Source: Aristolochia californica
Lineage: Eukaryota; Streptophyta; Magnoliopsida; Piperales; Aristolochiaceae
Assembly: GCA_029961685.1 (NCBI GenBank)
Contig: JARWKL010000015.1
Span: 17,854,801 to 17,918,800, forward strand
Length of the DNA: 64,000 bases
Reading direction: 5' to 3'
The translations under genes were made by a program, and so were the position numbers. The notes under the pieces are model-generated. The model ran no database searches and was not told the origin of the DNA. It worked only from the letters and a program-made list of their open reading frames with translations. Shown piece after piece: positions 37,557-49,900 of the stretch (position 1 is its first letter; every line of letters starts with the position of its first letter).

Positions 37557-39148
37557 AAAATGAAAATTTTAGAGTTCACGTATGCAAAAAAAATTGAAAA
37601 CTATTAAAAATGTAAGTCAAGAAAATTATTTCACGCACTAAAATTGAACTCCAAGGTTTTGTTGTCCATGTTTGGGAAATTCCACTAGTACAATCCCTAA
37701 TAGCTTGGTGGAATTTTATAAGAAAAAGATTTCTAATTGATCCTAACATGTTTTAAATGTGGTGGATACGCATGCAAGAAACATGATGAAGATACAAATG
37801 ACCTTATGACCCAAAAATTTCAAGGAGTAGAAAAAAATTAAATTCTCAAGTTAACGTTTGGTAGGATATTTTCCAGAGCCAAACCACCCACTTTTTGCCT
37901 ATCCTTCAAAGTCATAGAAACTTTTTGGAATTATCTCTCTCAGCATTTGAGCTTTCCCGTTTTGGATGTTCGTTTTTTTAGAAATCCAAACTTGTCCCAT
38001 TTTTCTCGGAAACAAAACGATCACAACAAAATGAAATTTTAGAGTTCATGTATGCAAAAAAATTTGAAAACTATAACAAAAGTTGGTGAAGAATATGATT
38101 TCACGCACTAAAAATGAACTCCAAAGTTTTGTTCTCCATGTTTGGGAAATTCTACTTGTACAACCCCAAATAGTTTGGCTGAATTTTATAAGAATGAGAT
38201 TTCTAATTGATCCTAACATGTTTTAAATGTGGTGGATATGCATGCCGGAAACATGTTAAAGATGCAAATGACCTAATGAACCAAAAATGTATAGGAGTAG
38301 AAAAAAAAATCTCAAGTCTACATGTGGTTGGATATTTACCTGAGCCAAACAACCCACTTTTTGCCAATCCTTAAAAATCACAGATACTTTTCTGAATTAT
38401 CTCTCTCATCATTTGTACGATTCCATTTTGGATGCTCAATTTTTTTTCAAATCCAAACTTGTCCCACTTTTGTCGTAAACAAAACAATCAGAACAAAATG
38501 AAAATTTTAGAGTTCATGCATGCAAAAAAATTATAAAACTATAATAAATGTAAGTGAAGAAAATTATTTCACGCACTAAAAATGAACTCCAAACTTTTGT
38601 TATCCATGTTTGGGAAATTCCACTAGTACAACCCCTAATAGCTTGGTGGAATTTTATAAGAAAGACATTTCTAATTGATCCTAACATGTTTTTAATGTGG
38701 TGGATATGCATGCAAAAAACATGTTGAAGAGGCAAATGACCTAATCATCCAAAAATTTCAAGAAGTAGAAAAAAATTAAATTCTTAAGTTAAAGCGTGGT
38801 TGGATATTTACCAGAGCCAAACAACCCACTTTTTGCCTATCCTTCAAAATCACCGATACTTTTGGGAATTATCTCTCTCAGCATTTTGGCATTTCCATTT
38901 TGGACGTTCAATTTTTTTTCAAATCCAAACTTGTCCCACTTTTCTCCTAAACAAAACGTTCACAATAAAATGAAAATTTTAGAGTTCATGTATGCGAAAA
39001 AATTTGAAAACTATAATAAATGTAAGTAAAGAAAATTATTTCATGCACTAAAAATGAACTCCAAAGTTTTGTTATCCATGTTTGGGAAATTCCACTAGTA
39101 CAACCCTAATAGTTTTGTGGAATTTTTTCAGAAAGAGATTTCTAATTC

Positions 39149-39177
39149 ATCCACCACATTTAAAAAATGTGGTGGAT
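39149..39177. repeat. Perfect 13-bp palindrome created within one monomer
   Basis: ATCCACCACATTT (39149-39161) and AAATGTGGTGGAT (39165-39177) are exact reverse complements with a 3-base A loop. The right arm is normal satellite sequence. The left arm replaces the usual ATCCTAACATGTTTT; the duplicated counterpart near 48331 still has ATCCTAACATT. The left arm was therefore probably rewritten from the right arm. Confidence 0.9.
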
Positions 39178-42100
39178 ATGCATACATAAAAAATGTTCAA
39201 GATGCAGATGACCTAATGATAAAAAAATTTCATGGAGTAGAAAAAAATTAAATTCTCAAGTTAACGCGTGGTTGGATATTTACCATAGCCAAACAACCCA
39301 CTTTTGGTTATCCTTCAAAATCACGGATGCTTTTTGGAATTCTTTCTCTCAGCATTTGTGCATTTCCATTGTGGATGTTCGATTTTTTTTCAAATCCAAA
39401 CTTGTCCAGCTTTTCTCATAAAGAAAATGATGACAACAAAATGAAAATATTAGAGTTCATGTAAGCAAAAAAATTTGAAAACTATAATAAATGTAAGTGA
39501 AGAAAATTATTTCACGCACCAAAAATGAACTCTAAAGTTTTGTTATACATGTTTGGGAAATTCCACTACTACAACCCCTAATAGCTTGGTGGAATTTTTT
39601 GAGAAAAAAATTTCTAATTGATCCTAACATGTGTTTAAATGTGGTGGATATGCATGCCAGAAACATGTTGAAGATGCAAGTGACCTAATGATCCAAAAAT
39701 TTCAAGGAGTAGAAAAAATATTAAATTCTCAAGTTAACACGTGGTTGGATATTTTCCAGAGCCAAACAACCCACTTTTTGCCTATCCATCAAAATCATAG
39801 AAACTTTTTGGAATTATTTCTCCCGGCATTTGTGCATTTCCATTTTGGATGTTCGATTTTTTTCAAATCCAAACTTGTCCCACTTTTCTCGTAAAGAACA
39901 TGATCAACACAATATGAAAATAATAGAGTTCAATTAAGCAAAAAAAATTGAAAATTATAATAAATGTAAGTGAAGAAAATTATTTCACGCACTAAAAATG
40001 AACTCCAAAGTTTCGTTATCCATGTTTGGGAAGTTCAACTAGTACAAACCCTAATAGCTTGGTGGAATTTTATGAGAAAGAGATTTCTAATTGATCCTAA
40101 CATGTTTTAAATGTCGTGGATATGCATGCCAGAAACATGTTGAATACGCAAATGACCTAATGATCCAAAAATTTCAAGCAGTAGAAAAAAATTAAATTCT
40201 CAAGTTAACGCGTGGTCTGATATTAACCAGAGCCAAACAACCCACTTTTTGTCTATCCTTCAAAATCACAGATACTTTTTGGAATTATCTCTCTCAGTAT
40301 TTGTGCATTTCCATTTTGGATGTTCGATTTTTTTTCAAATCCAAACTTGTCTCTCTTTTCTCGTAAACAAAATGATCACAACAAAAAGAAAGTTTTAGAG
40401 TTAATGTATGCTAAAAAATTTGAAATCTATAATAAATGTTGGTGAAGAAAATTGTTTCATGCACTAAAAATGAACTCCAAAGTTTTGTTATCCATGTTTG
40501 GGAAATTCCACTAGTACAACCCCTAATAGCTTGGTGGAGTTTTCTAAGAATGAGATTTCTAAGTGATCCTAACATGTTTTAAATGTGATGGATATGCAAG
40601 CCAGAAACATGTTGAAGATGCAAATGACCTAATGATCCAAAAATATTAAGGAGTAGAAAAAATAAAACTCTCAACTTAACGTGTGGTTGGATATTTACCA
40701 GAGCCAAATAACCCACTTTTGCCTATCCTTCAAAATCAAAGATACTTTTTGGAATTATCTCTCTCAGCATTTGTGCATTTCCATTTTGGATGTTCAATTT
40801 TTTTTTCAAATCCAAACTAGTCCCTCTTTTCTCGTAAACAAAACGATCACAACAAAATGAAAATTTTAGAGTTCGTGTATGCAAAAAAATTTGAAAACTA
40901 TAATAACTGTTAGTGAAGAAAATTATTTCACGCACTAAAGATGAACTCCAAAATTTTGTTATCCATGCTTGGAAAATTCCACTAGTACCACCCCTAATAG
41001 CTTGGTCGAATTTTATAAGAAAGAGATTTCTAGTTGATCCTAACATGTTTTTAATGTGGTGGATATGCATGCCAGAAACATGTGGAAGATGGAAATGTCC
41101 TAATGATCCAAAAATTTCCAATTGTATAAAAAATTAAATTCTCAAGTTAATGTGTGGTTGGATATTTACCAGAGCCAAACAATCCACTTTTTGCCTATCG
41201 TTAAAAATCACTGATACTTTTTGGACTTATCTCTCTCCTCATTTGTGAATTTCCATTTTGAATGTTCAATTTATTTTCAAATCCAAACTTGTCCCACTTT
41301 TCTCGTAAACAAAAAGATCACAACAAAATGAAAAATTTAGAGTTCATGTATACAAAAAAATTTGAAAAATTTAATAAATGTTAGTAAAGAAAATTATTTC
41401 ACGCACTAAAAATGAACTCCAAAGTTTTGTTATCCAAGTTTTGGAAATTCCACAAGTAAAACCTCAAATATGGTGGAATTTTGTAAGAAAGAGATTGCTA
41501 ATATATCCTTGCATGTTTTAAATGTGGTGGATATGCATGCCAGAAACATGTTGAAGAAGCAAATGACCTAATGATCCAAAAATTTCAAGAAGTAGAAAAA
41601 AATTAAATCCTCAAGTTAACACGTGGTTGGATATTTACCAGAGCTAAACAACCCACTTTTTGCATATCCTTCAATTCAAAGAAACTTTTTGAAATTATCT
41701 CTCTCAGCATTTTTGCATTTCCATTTTGAACGTTCAATTTTTTTTCAAATCCAAAGTTGTTCCATTTTTCTCGTAAACAAAACCTTCACAACAAAAAGAA
41801 AATTTTAGAGTTCATGTAAGCAAAAAAATTTGAAAACTACAATAAATGTAAGTGAAGAGAATTATTTCACGCACTAAAAATGAACTCCAAAGTTTTGTTA
41901 TCCATGTTTGGGAAATTGCACTAGTACAACCCCTAATAGCTTGGTGGAATTTTATAAGAAAGAGATTTCTAATTGTTCCTAACATGTTTTAAATGTGGTG
42001 GATATGCTTGCCAGAAACATGTTGTAGAAGCAAATGACTTAATGATCCAAATATTTCAAGGAGTAGAAAAAAATTAAATTCTCAAGTTAATGTGCAGTTC

Positions 42101-42710
42101 GATATTTACCAGAGCCAAACAACCCACTTTTTGCCTATCCTTCAAAATCACGATACGTTTTTGAATTATCTCTCTCAGCATTTGTGCATTTCAAGTTTGG
42201 ATGTTCAATTTTTTTTCAAATCCATATTTGTCCCACTTTTCTCGTAAACAAAACGATCACAACAAAATGAAAATTTTAGAGTTCATCTATACAAAAAAAT
42301 TGAAAACTATAATAAATGTAAGTGAAGAAAATTATTTCACGCACTAAAAATGTACTCCAAAGTTTTTTTATCCATGTTTGGTAAATTCCACTAGTACAAC
42401 CCCTAATAGCTTGGTGGAATTTTGTAAGAAAGAGATTTCTAATTGATCCTAACATGTTTTAAATTTGGTGGATATGCATGGCAGAAATATGTTGAAGATG
42501 CAAATGACCTATTGATCCAAAATTTGGAAGGAGTAGAAAAATATTAAATTCTCAAGTTAACGCGTTGTTGGATATTTACCAGAGCCAAACAACCCACTTT
42601 TTGTCTATCCTTCAAAATCACAGATACATTTTGGAATTATCTCTCTCAGCATTTGTGCATTTCCATTTTGGATGTTATATTTTTTTTCAAATCCAAACTA
42701 GTCCAACTTT

Positions 42711-42725
42711 TCTCGTAATGTTGAA
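42711..42725. other. Deletion junction: truncated monomer missing about 242 bp
   Basis: The sequence jumps from TCTCGTAA straight to TGTTGAAGATGCG. In an intact neighbour these points are about 242 bp apart (42247 to 42489), so roughly half of a monomer is absent. The shared bases at the junction are only about two As. Confidence 0.9.
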
Positions 42726-43720
42726 GATGCGAATGACCTAATGAACCAAAATTTTCAAGGAGTAGAAAAAAATTAAAATCTCAAGTTAATGTGCAGTTCG
42801 ATATTTACACGAGCCAAACAACCCACTTTTTGCCTATCCTTCAAAATCACAGATACTTTTTTGAATTATCTCTCTCAGCATTTGTGCATTTCAAGTTTGG
42901 ATGTTCAATTTTTTTTCAAATCCAAATTTGTCCCACTTTTCTCGTAAACAAAACGATCACAACGAAATGAAAATTTTAGAGTTCATCTAAACAAAAAAAT
43001 TGAAAACTATAATAAATGTAAGTGAAGAAAATTATTTCACGCACTAAAAATGAACTCCAAAGTTTTGTTATCCATGTTTTGTAAATTCCACTAGTACAAC
43101 CCCTAATAGCTTGGTGGAATTTTGTAAGAAAGAGATTTCTAATTGATCCTAACATGTTTTAAATTTGGTGGATATGCATGCCAGAAATATGTTGAAGATG
43201 CAAATGACCTAATGATCCAAAAATTGGAAGGAGTAGAAAAAAATGAAATTCTCAAGTTAACGCGTGGTTGGATATTTACCAGAGCCAAACAACCCAATTT
43301 TTGCCTATCCTTCAAAATCACAGATACATTTTGGAATTATCACTCTCAGCATTTGTGCATTTCCAATTTGGATGTTATATTTTTTTTCAAATCCAAACTA
43401 GTCCCACTTTTCTCGTAAACAAAACAATCACAACCAAAAGAAAATGTTTGAGTTCATGGATGTAAAAAAAATTGAAAACTATAATAAATATAAGTGAAGA
43501 AAATTATTTCATGCACTAAAAATAAACTCTAAAGTTTTGTTGTCCATGTTTGGGAAATACCACTAATACAACCCCTAATATCTTGGTGGAATTTTATAAG
43601 AAAGAGATGTCGAAATGATCCTAACATATTTTAAATGTGGTGGATATGCATGCCAAAAACATGTTGAAGATGCAAATTACCTAATGATCCAAAAATTTCA
43701 AGGAGTAGAAAAAAATTAAA

Positions 43721-46550
43721 TTCTCAACTTAAGGTGTGGTTGGATATTTACCAGAGCCAAACAAACCACTTTTTGCCTATCCTTAAAAAATCACAGATAA
43801 TTTTTGGAATTATATCTCTCAGAATTTGTGCTTTTCCATTTTGAATATTCATTTTTTTTTCAAATCCAAACTTGTCCCACTATTCTCGTAAACAAAATGA
43901 TCACAACAAAATGAAAATTTTAGAGTTCATGTATACCAAAAAATTTGAAAACTATAATAAATGTAAGTGAAGAAAATTATTTCACGCACTGAAAATGTAC
44001 CCCAAAGATTTGTTATCCATGTTTGGGAAATTCCACTAGTACAACCCCTAATGGCTTGGTGGAATTTTATAAGAAAGAGATTTCTAATTGATTCTAACAT
44101 GTTTTAAATGCGGTGGATTTGCATGCAAGAGACATGTTGAAGATGCGAATGACCTAATGATCCAAAATTTTCAAGGAGTAGAAAAAAATTAAATTCTCAA
44201 GTTAATGTGTAGTTCAATATTTACAAGAGCTAAACAACCCACTTTTAGCCTATCCTTCAAAATCATAGATACATTTTGGAATTATCTCTCTCAGCATTTG
44301 TGCATTTCCAATTTGGATGTTCAATTTTTTTTCAAATCCAAACTAGTCCCACTTTTCTCGTTAACAAAACGATCACAACAAAAAGAAAATTTTTGAGTTC
44401 ATGTTTGCTAAAAAACTTGAAAACTATAATAAAGTTAAGTGAAGAAAATTATTTCACGCACTAAAAATGAACTCCAATGTTTTGTTATCCATGTTTGGGA
44501 AATTCACTAGTACAACCCCTAATGGCTTGGTGGAATTTTATAAGAAAGAGATTTCTAAATGATCCTAACATGTTTTAAATGTGGTGGATATGCATGCCAG
44601 AAACATGTTGAAGATGCAAATGACCTAATGATCCAAAAATTTCAAGGAGTAGAAAAAAATTAAATTCTCAACTTAAGGTGTGGTCTGATATTTACCAGAG
44701 CCAAACAAACCACATTTTGCCTATCCTTAAAAATCACAGTTACTTTTTGGAATTATCTCTCTCAGAATTTGTGCTTTTCCATTTTGGATATTCAATTTCT
44801 TTTCAAATCCAAACTTGTCCCACTATTCTCGTAAACAAAACGATCACAACAAAATGAAAATTTTAGAGTTCATGTATACCAAAAAATTTGAAAACTATAA
44901 TAAATATAAGTAAAGAAAATTATTTCACGCTCTAAAAATGTACCCCAAAGATTTGTTATCCATGTTTGGGAAATTCCACTAGTACAACCCCTAATAGCTT
45001 GGTGGAATTTTATAAGAAAGAGATTTCTAATTGATCCTAACATGTTTTAAATGTGGTGGATATGCATGCAAGAGACATGTTGAAGATGCGAATGACCTAA
45101 TGATCCAAAATTTTCAAGAAGTAGAAAAAAATTAAATTCTCAAGTTAATGAGTAGTTCGATATTTACAAGAGCTAACCAACCCACTTTTAGCCTATCCTT
45201 CAAAATCACATATACATTTTGGAATTATCTCTCTTAACATTTGTGCATTTCCAATTTGGATGTTCAATTTTTTTTCAAATCCAAACTAGTCCCACTTTTC
45301 TCGTTAACAAAACGATCACAACAAAAAGAAAATTTTAGTGTTCATGTTTGCAAAAAAAATTGAAAACTATAATAAAGTTAAGTGAAGAAAATTATTTCAC
45401 GCACTAAAAATGAACTCCAATGTTTTGTTATCCATGTTTGGGAAATTTACTAGTACAACCCCTAATGGCTTGGTGGAATTTTATAAGAAAGAGATTTTTA
45501 AATGATCCTAACATGTTTTAAATGTGGTGGACATGCATGCTAGAAACATGTTGAAGACGCAAATGACCTAATGATCCAAAAATTTCAAGGAGTAGAAAAA
45601 AATTAAATTCTCAACTTAAGGTGTGGTTGGATATGTACCAGAGCCAAACAAACCACTTTTTGCCTATCCTTCAAAATCACAGATACTTTTTGCAATTATC
45701 TCTCTCAGAATTTGTGCTTTTCCATTTTGGATATTCAATTTTTTTTCAAATCCAAACTTGTCCCACTATTCTCGTATACAAAACGATCACAACAAAATGA
45801 AAATTTCAGAGTTCATGTATACCAAAAAATTTGAAAACTAAAAATACATGTATGTGAAGAAAATTATTTCACGCACTAAAAATGTACCCAAAGATTTGTT
45901 ATCCATGTTTGGGAAATTCCACTAGTACAACCCCTAATAGCTTGGTGGAATTTTATAAGAAAGAGATTTCTAATTGGTCCTAACATGTTTTAAATGTGGT
46001 GGATATGCATGCAAGAGATATGTTGAAGATACGAATGACCCAATGATCCAAAATTTTCAAGGAGTAGAAAAAAATTAAATTCTCAAGTTAATGTGTAGTT
46101 CGATATTTACAAGAGCTAAACAACCCACTTTTAGCCTATCCTTCAAAATCACAGATACATTTTGGAATTATCTCTCTCAGCATTTTTCCATTTCCAATTT
46201 GGATGTTCAATTTTTTTTCAAATCAAAACTAGTCCCACTTTTCTTGTTAACAAAACGATCACAACAAAAAGAAAATTTTAGAGTTCATGTTTGCAAAAAA
46301 AATTGAAAACTATAATAAAGTTAAGTGAAGAAAATTATTTCACGCACTAAAAATGAACTCCAATGTTTTGTTATCCATGTTTGGGAAATTCACTAGTACA
46401 ACCCCTAATGGCTTGGTGGAATTTTATAAGAAAGAGATTTCTAATTGATCCTAACATCTTTTAAATGTTGTGGATATGCATGCCAGAAACATGTTGAAGA
46501 GGCAAAAGACCTAATCATCCAAAAATTTCAAGAAGTAGAAAAATATTAAA
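43721..46550. repeat. Dimeric higher-order repeat, three units of about 940 bp
   Basis: Two monomer types alternate. Type 1 carries TCTCAACTTAAGGTGTGG, AACAAACCAC and ATGTACCCCAAAGATTTG; type 2 carries AGTTAATG(T/A)GTAGTTC, ACAAGAGCTAA and TTTTAGCCTATCC. Type-1 landmarks lie at about 43721, 44664 and 45612, type-2 landmarks at about 44209, 45147 and 46091, so the period is 937-948 bp. Same-type copies are much more alike than adjacent monomers, which is the definition of a higher-order repeat. Confidence 0.85.
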
Positions 46551-46993
46551 TTCTCAAGTTAACGCGTGGTTGGATATTTACCAGAGCCAAACTACCCACT
46601 TTTTGCCTATCCTTCAAAATCACAGATACTTTTTGGAATTATCTCTCTCAGCATTTGTGCATTTCCATTTTGGACCTTCTTTTTTTTTTTCAAATCCAAA
46701 CTTGTCCCACTTTTCTTGTAAATGAAACGTTGACAACAAAATGAAAATTTTAGAGTTCATGTATGCAAAAAAATTTGAAAATTATAACAAATGTAAGTGA
46801 AAAAAATTATTTCACGCACTAAAAATGAACTCAAGAGTTTTGTTATCCTTGTTTGGGAAATTCCACTAGTACATCCCCCTATAGATTGGTGGAATTTTAT
46901 AAGAAAGAGATTTCTAATTGATCCTTACAGGTTTTAAATGTGGGGGATATGCATGCCTGAAACATGTTGAAGATGCAAATCACCTAATGATCA

Positions 46994-49900
46994 AAAATTT
47001 CAAGGAGTAGAAAAAAATTAAATTCTCAAGTTAATGTTTGGTAGGATATATTCCAGAGCCAAACAACCCACTTTTTGCCTATCCTTCAAAGTCATAGAAA
47101 CTTTTTGGAATTATCTCTCTCAGCATTTGAGCTTTCCCGTTTTGGATGTTCATTTTTTTAGAAATCCAAACTTGTCCCATTTTTCTCGTAGACAAAATGA
47201 TCACAACAAAATGAAATTTTAGAGTTCATGTATGCAAAAAAATTTGAAAACTATAATAAAAGTTGGTGAAGAAAATGATTTCACGCACTAAAAATGAACT
47301 CCAAAGTTTTATTCTCCATGTTTGGGAAATTCTACTTGTACAACCCCAAATAGTTTGGTTGAATTTTATAAGAATGAGATTTCTAATTGATCCTAACATG
47401 TTTTAAATGTGGTGGATATGCATGCTGGAAACATGTTATAGATGCAAATGACCTAATGAACCAAAAATTTATAGGAGTAGAAAAAAAAAATCTCAAGTCT
47501 ACATGTGGTTGGATATTTACCTGAGCCAAACAACCTACTTTTTGCCAATCCTTAAAAATCACAGATACTTTTTGGAATTATCTCTCTCAGCATTTGTACG
47601 ATTCCATTTTGGATGCTCAATTTTTTTTCAAATCCAAACTTGTCCCACTTTTGTTGTAAACAAAACGATCAAAACAAAATGAAAATTTTAGAGTTTATGT
47701 ATGCAAAAAAATTATAAAACTATAATAAATGTAAGTGAAGAAAATTATTTCACGCACTAAAAATGAACTCCAAACTTTTGTTATCCATGTTTGGGAAATT
47801 CCACTAGTACAACCCCTAATAGCTTGGTGGAATTTTATAAGAAAGACATTTCTAAATGATCCTAACATGTTTTTAATGTGGTGGATATGCATGCAAAAAA
47901 CATGTTGAAGAGGCAAATGACCTAATGATCCAAAAATTTCAAGAAGTAGAAAAAAATTATATTCTTAAGTTAAAGCGTGGTTGGATATTTACCAGAGCCA
48001 AACAACCCACTTTTTGCCTATCCTTCAAAATCACCGATACTTTTGGGAATTATCTCTCTCAGCATTTTTGCATTTCCATTTTGGACATTCAATTTTTTTT
48101 CAAATCCAAACTTGTCCCACTTTTCTCCTAAACAAAACGTTCACAATAAAATGAAAATTTTAGAGTTCATATATGCGAAAAATTTTGAAAACTATAATAA
48201 ATGTAAGTAAAGAAAATTATTTCATGCACTAAAAATGAACTCCAAAGTTTTGTTATCCATGTTTGGGAAATTTCACTAGTACAACCCTAATAGTTTTGTG
48301 GAATATTTTCAGAAAGAGATTTCTAATTCATCCTAACATTTTTTAAATGTGGTGATATGCATGCATGAAAAATGTTCAAGATGCAGATGACCTACTGATC
48401 AAAAAATTTCATGGAGTAGAAAAAAATTAAATTCTCAAGTTAACGCGTGGTTGGATATTTACCATAGCCAAACAACCCACTTTTTGCTTATCATTCAAAA
48501 TCACGGATACTTTTTAGAATTCTTTCTCTCAGCATTTGTGCATTTCCATTGTGGATGTTCGATTGTTTTTCAAATCCAAACTTGTCCAGCTTTTCTCGTA
48601 AAGAAAATGATCACAACAAAATGAAAATATTAGAGTTCATGTAAGCAAAAAAATTTGAAAACTATAATAAATGTAAGTGAAGAAAATTATTTCACGCAGC
48701 CAAAATGAACTCTAAAGTTTTGTTATACATGTTTGGGAAATTCCACTACTACAACCCCTAATAGCTTGGTGGAATTTTTTTGAGAAAAAAATTTCTAACT
48801 GATCCTAACATGTGTTTAAATGTGGTGGATATGCATGCCAGAAACATGTTGAAGATGCAAGTGAGCTAAAGATCCAAAAATTTCAAGGAGTAGAAAAAAT
48901 ATTAAATTCTCAAATTACCACGTGGTTGGATATTTTCCAGAGCCAAACAACCCACTTTTTACCTATCCTTCAAAATCATAGAAATTTTTTGGAATTGTTT
49001 CTCCCGGCATTTGTGCATTTCCATTTTGGATGTTCGATTTTTTTCAAATCCAAACTTGTCCCACTTTTCTTGTAAAGAACACGATCAACACAATATGAAA
49101 ATATTAGAGTTCAATTAAGCAAAAAAAATTAAAAATTATAATAAATGTAAGTGAAAAAAATTATTTCACGCACTAAAAATGAACTCCAAAGTTTTGTTAT
49201 CCATGTTTGGGAACTTCAACTAGTACAAACCCTAATAGCTTGGTGGAATTTTAGGAGAAAGAGATTTCTAATTGATCCTAACATGTTTTAAATGTGGTGG
49301 ATATGCATGCCAGAAACATGTTGAATACGCAAATGACCTAATGATCCAAAAATTTCAAGGAGTAGAAAAAAATTAAATTCTCAAGTTAACGCGTGGTCTG
49401 ATATTAATCAGAGCCAAACAACCCACTTTTTGTCTATCCTTCAAAATCACAGATACTTTTTGGAATTATCTCTCTCAGTATTTGTGCATTTCCATTTTGG
49501 ACCTTCTTTTTTTTTCAAATCCATACTTGTCTCTCTTTTGTCGTAAACAAAATGATCACAACAAAAAGAAAATTTTAGAGTTCATGTATACAAAAATATT
49601 CTAAAACTATAATAAATGTAAGTAAAGAAATGTTTTTATTGCATTAAAAATGAACTCCAATGTTTTGTTATCCATGTTTGGGAAATTTCACTAGTACAAC
49701 CCTTAATAGCTTGGTCAAATTTTATAAGAAAGAGATTTCTAATTGAACCTAACATGTTTTAAATGTGGTGGATATGCACGCCAGAAACATGTTGAAGATG
49801 CAAACGACCTAATGATCCAAAAATTTCACGCAGTAAAAAAAATTTAAGTCTCAAGTTAACGTGTGGTTGGATATTTACTAGAGCCGAACAACCAACTTTT

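Larger units (their letters stand above)
25530..37814. repeat. Satellite array, main subfamily, middle part
   Basis: About 26 monomers, all in direct orientation. It includes another short-variant monomer at about 30040, GACATGATGATCC variants near 28867 and 31205, and the first and second copies of a dispersed three-monomer block (26330-27695, 36190-37556). Monomers at about 34.8-36.1 kb share variants (CAAAGTCATAGAAAC, TTTACCTGAGCC, TGTGCGATTCC) with those at 37.9-39.0 and 47.0-48.2 kb, so an older partial copy of that segment lies here. No gene seen. Confidence 0.95.
37815..46993. repeat. Large segmental duplication of about 9.18 kb, copy 1
   Basis: Shares a long ordered series of private variants with the next block at a constant offset of 9180-9181 bp (checked at 37861/47041, 38101/47281, 38461/47642, 39142/48323, 40021/49202, 40201/49382), then at offsets of about 10.1 kb after a two-monomer gain in copy 2. 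It holds about 19-20 monomers. Its right part (43.7-46.5 kb) is a dimeric higher-order repeat. A roughly 242 bp deletion (42717) and a new 13 bp palindrome (39149-39177) are specific to this copy. Confidence 0.8.

Noticed and set aside
40723..41121. Longest minus-strand frame, 132 codons, as a candidate gene
   Set aside because: It lies wholly inside satellite, joins two of the recurring frames by chance, and its duplicated partner at 50977-51231 is shorter. No domain is recognisable.
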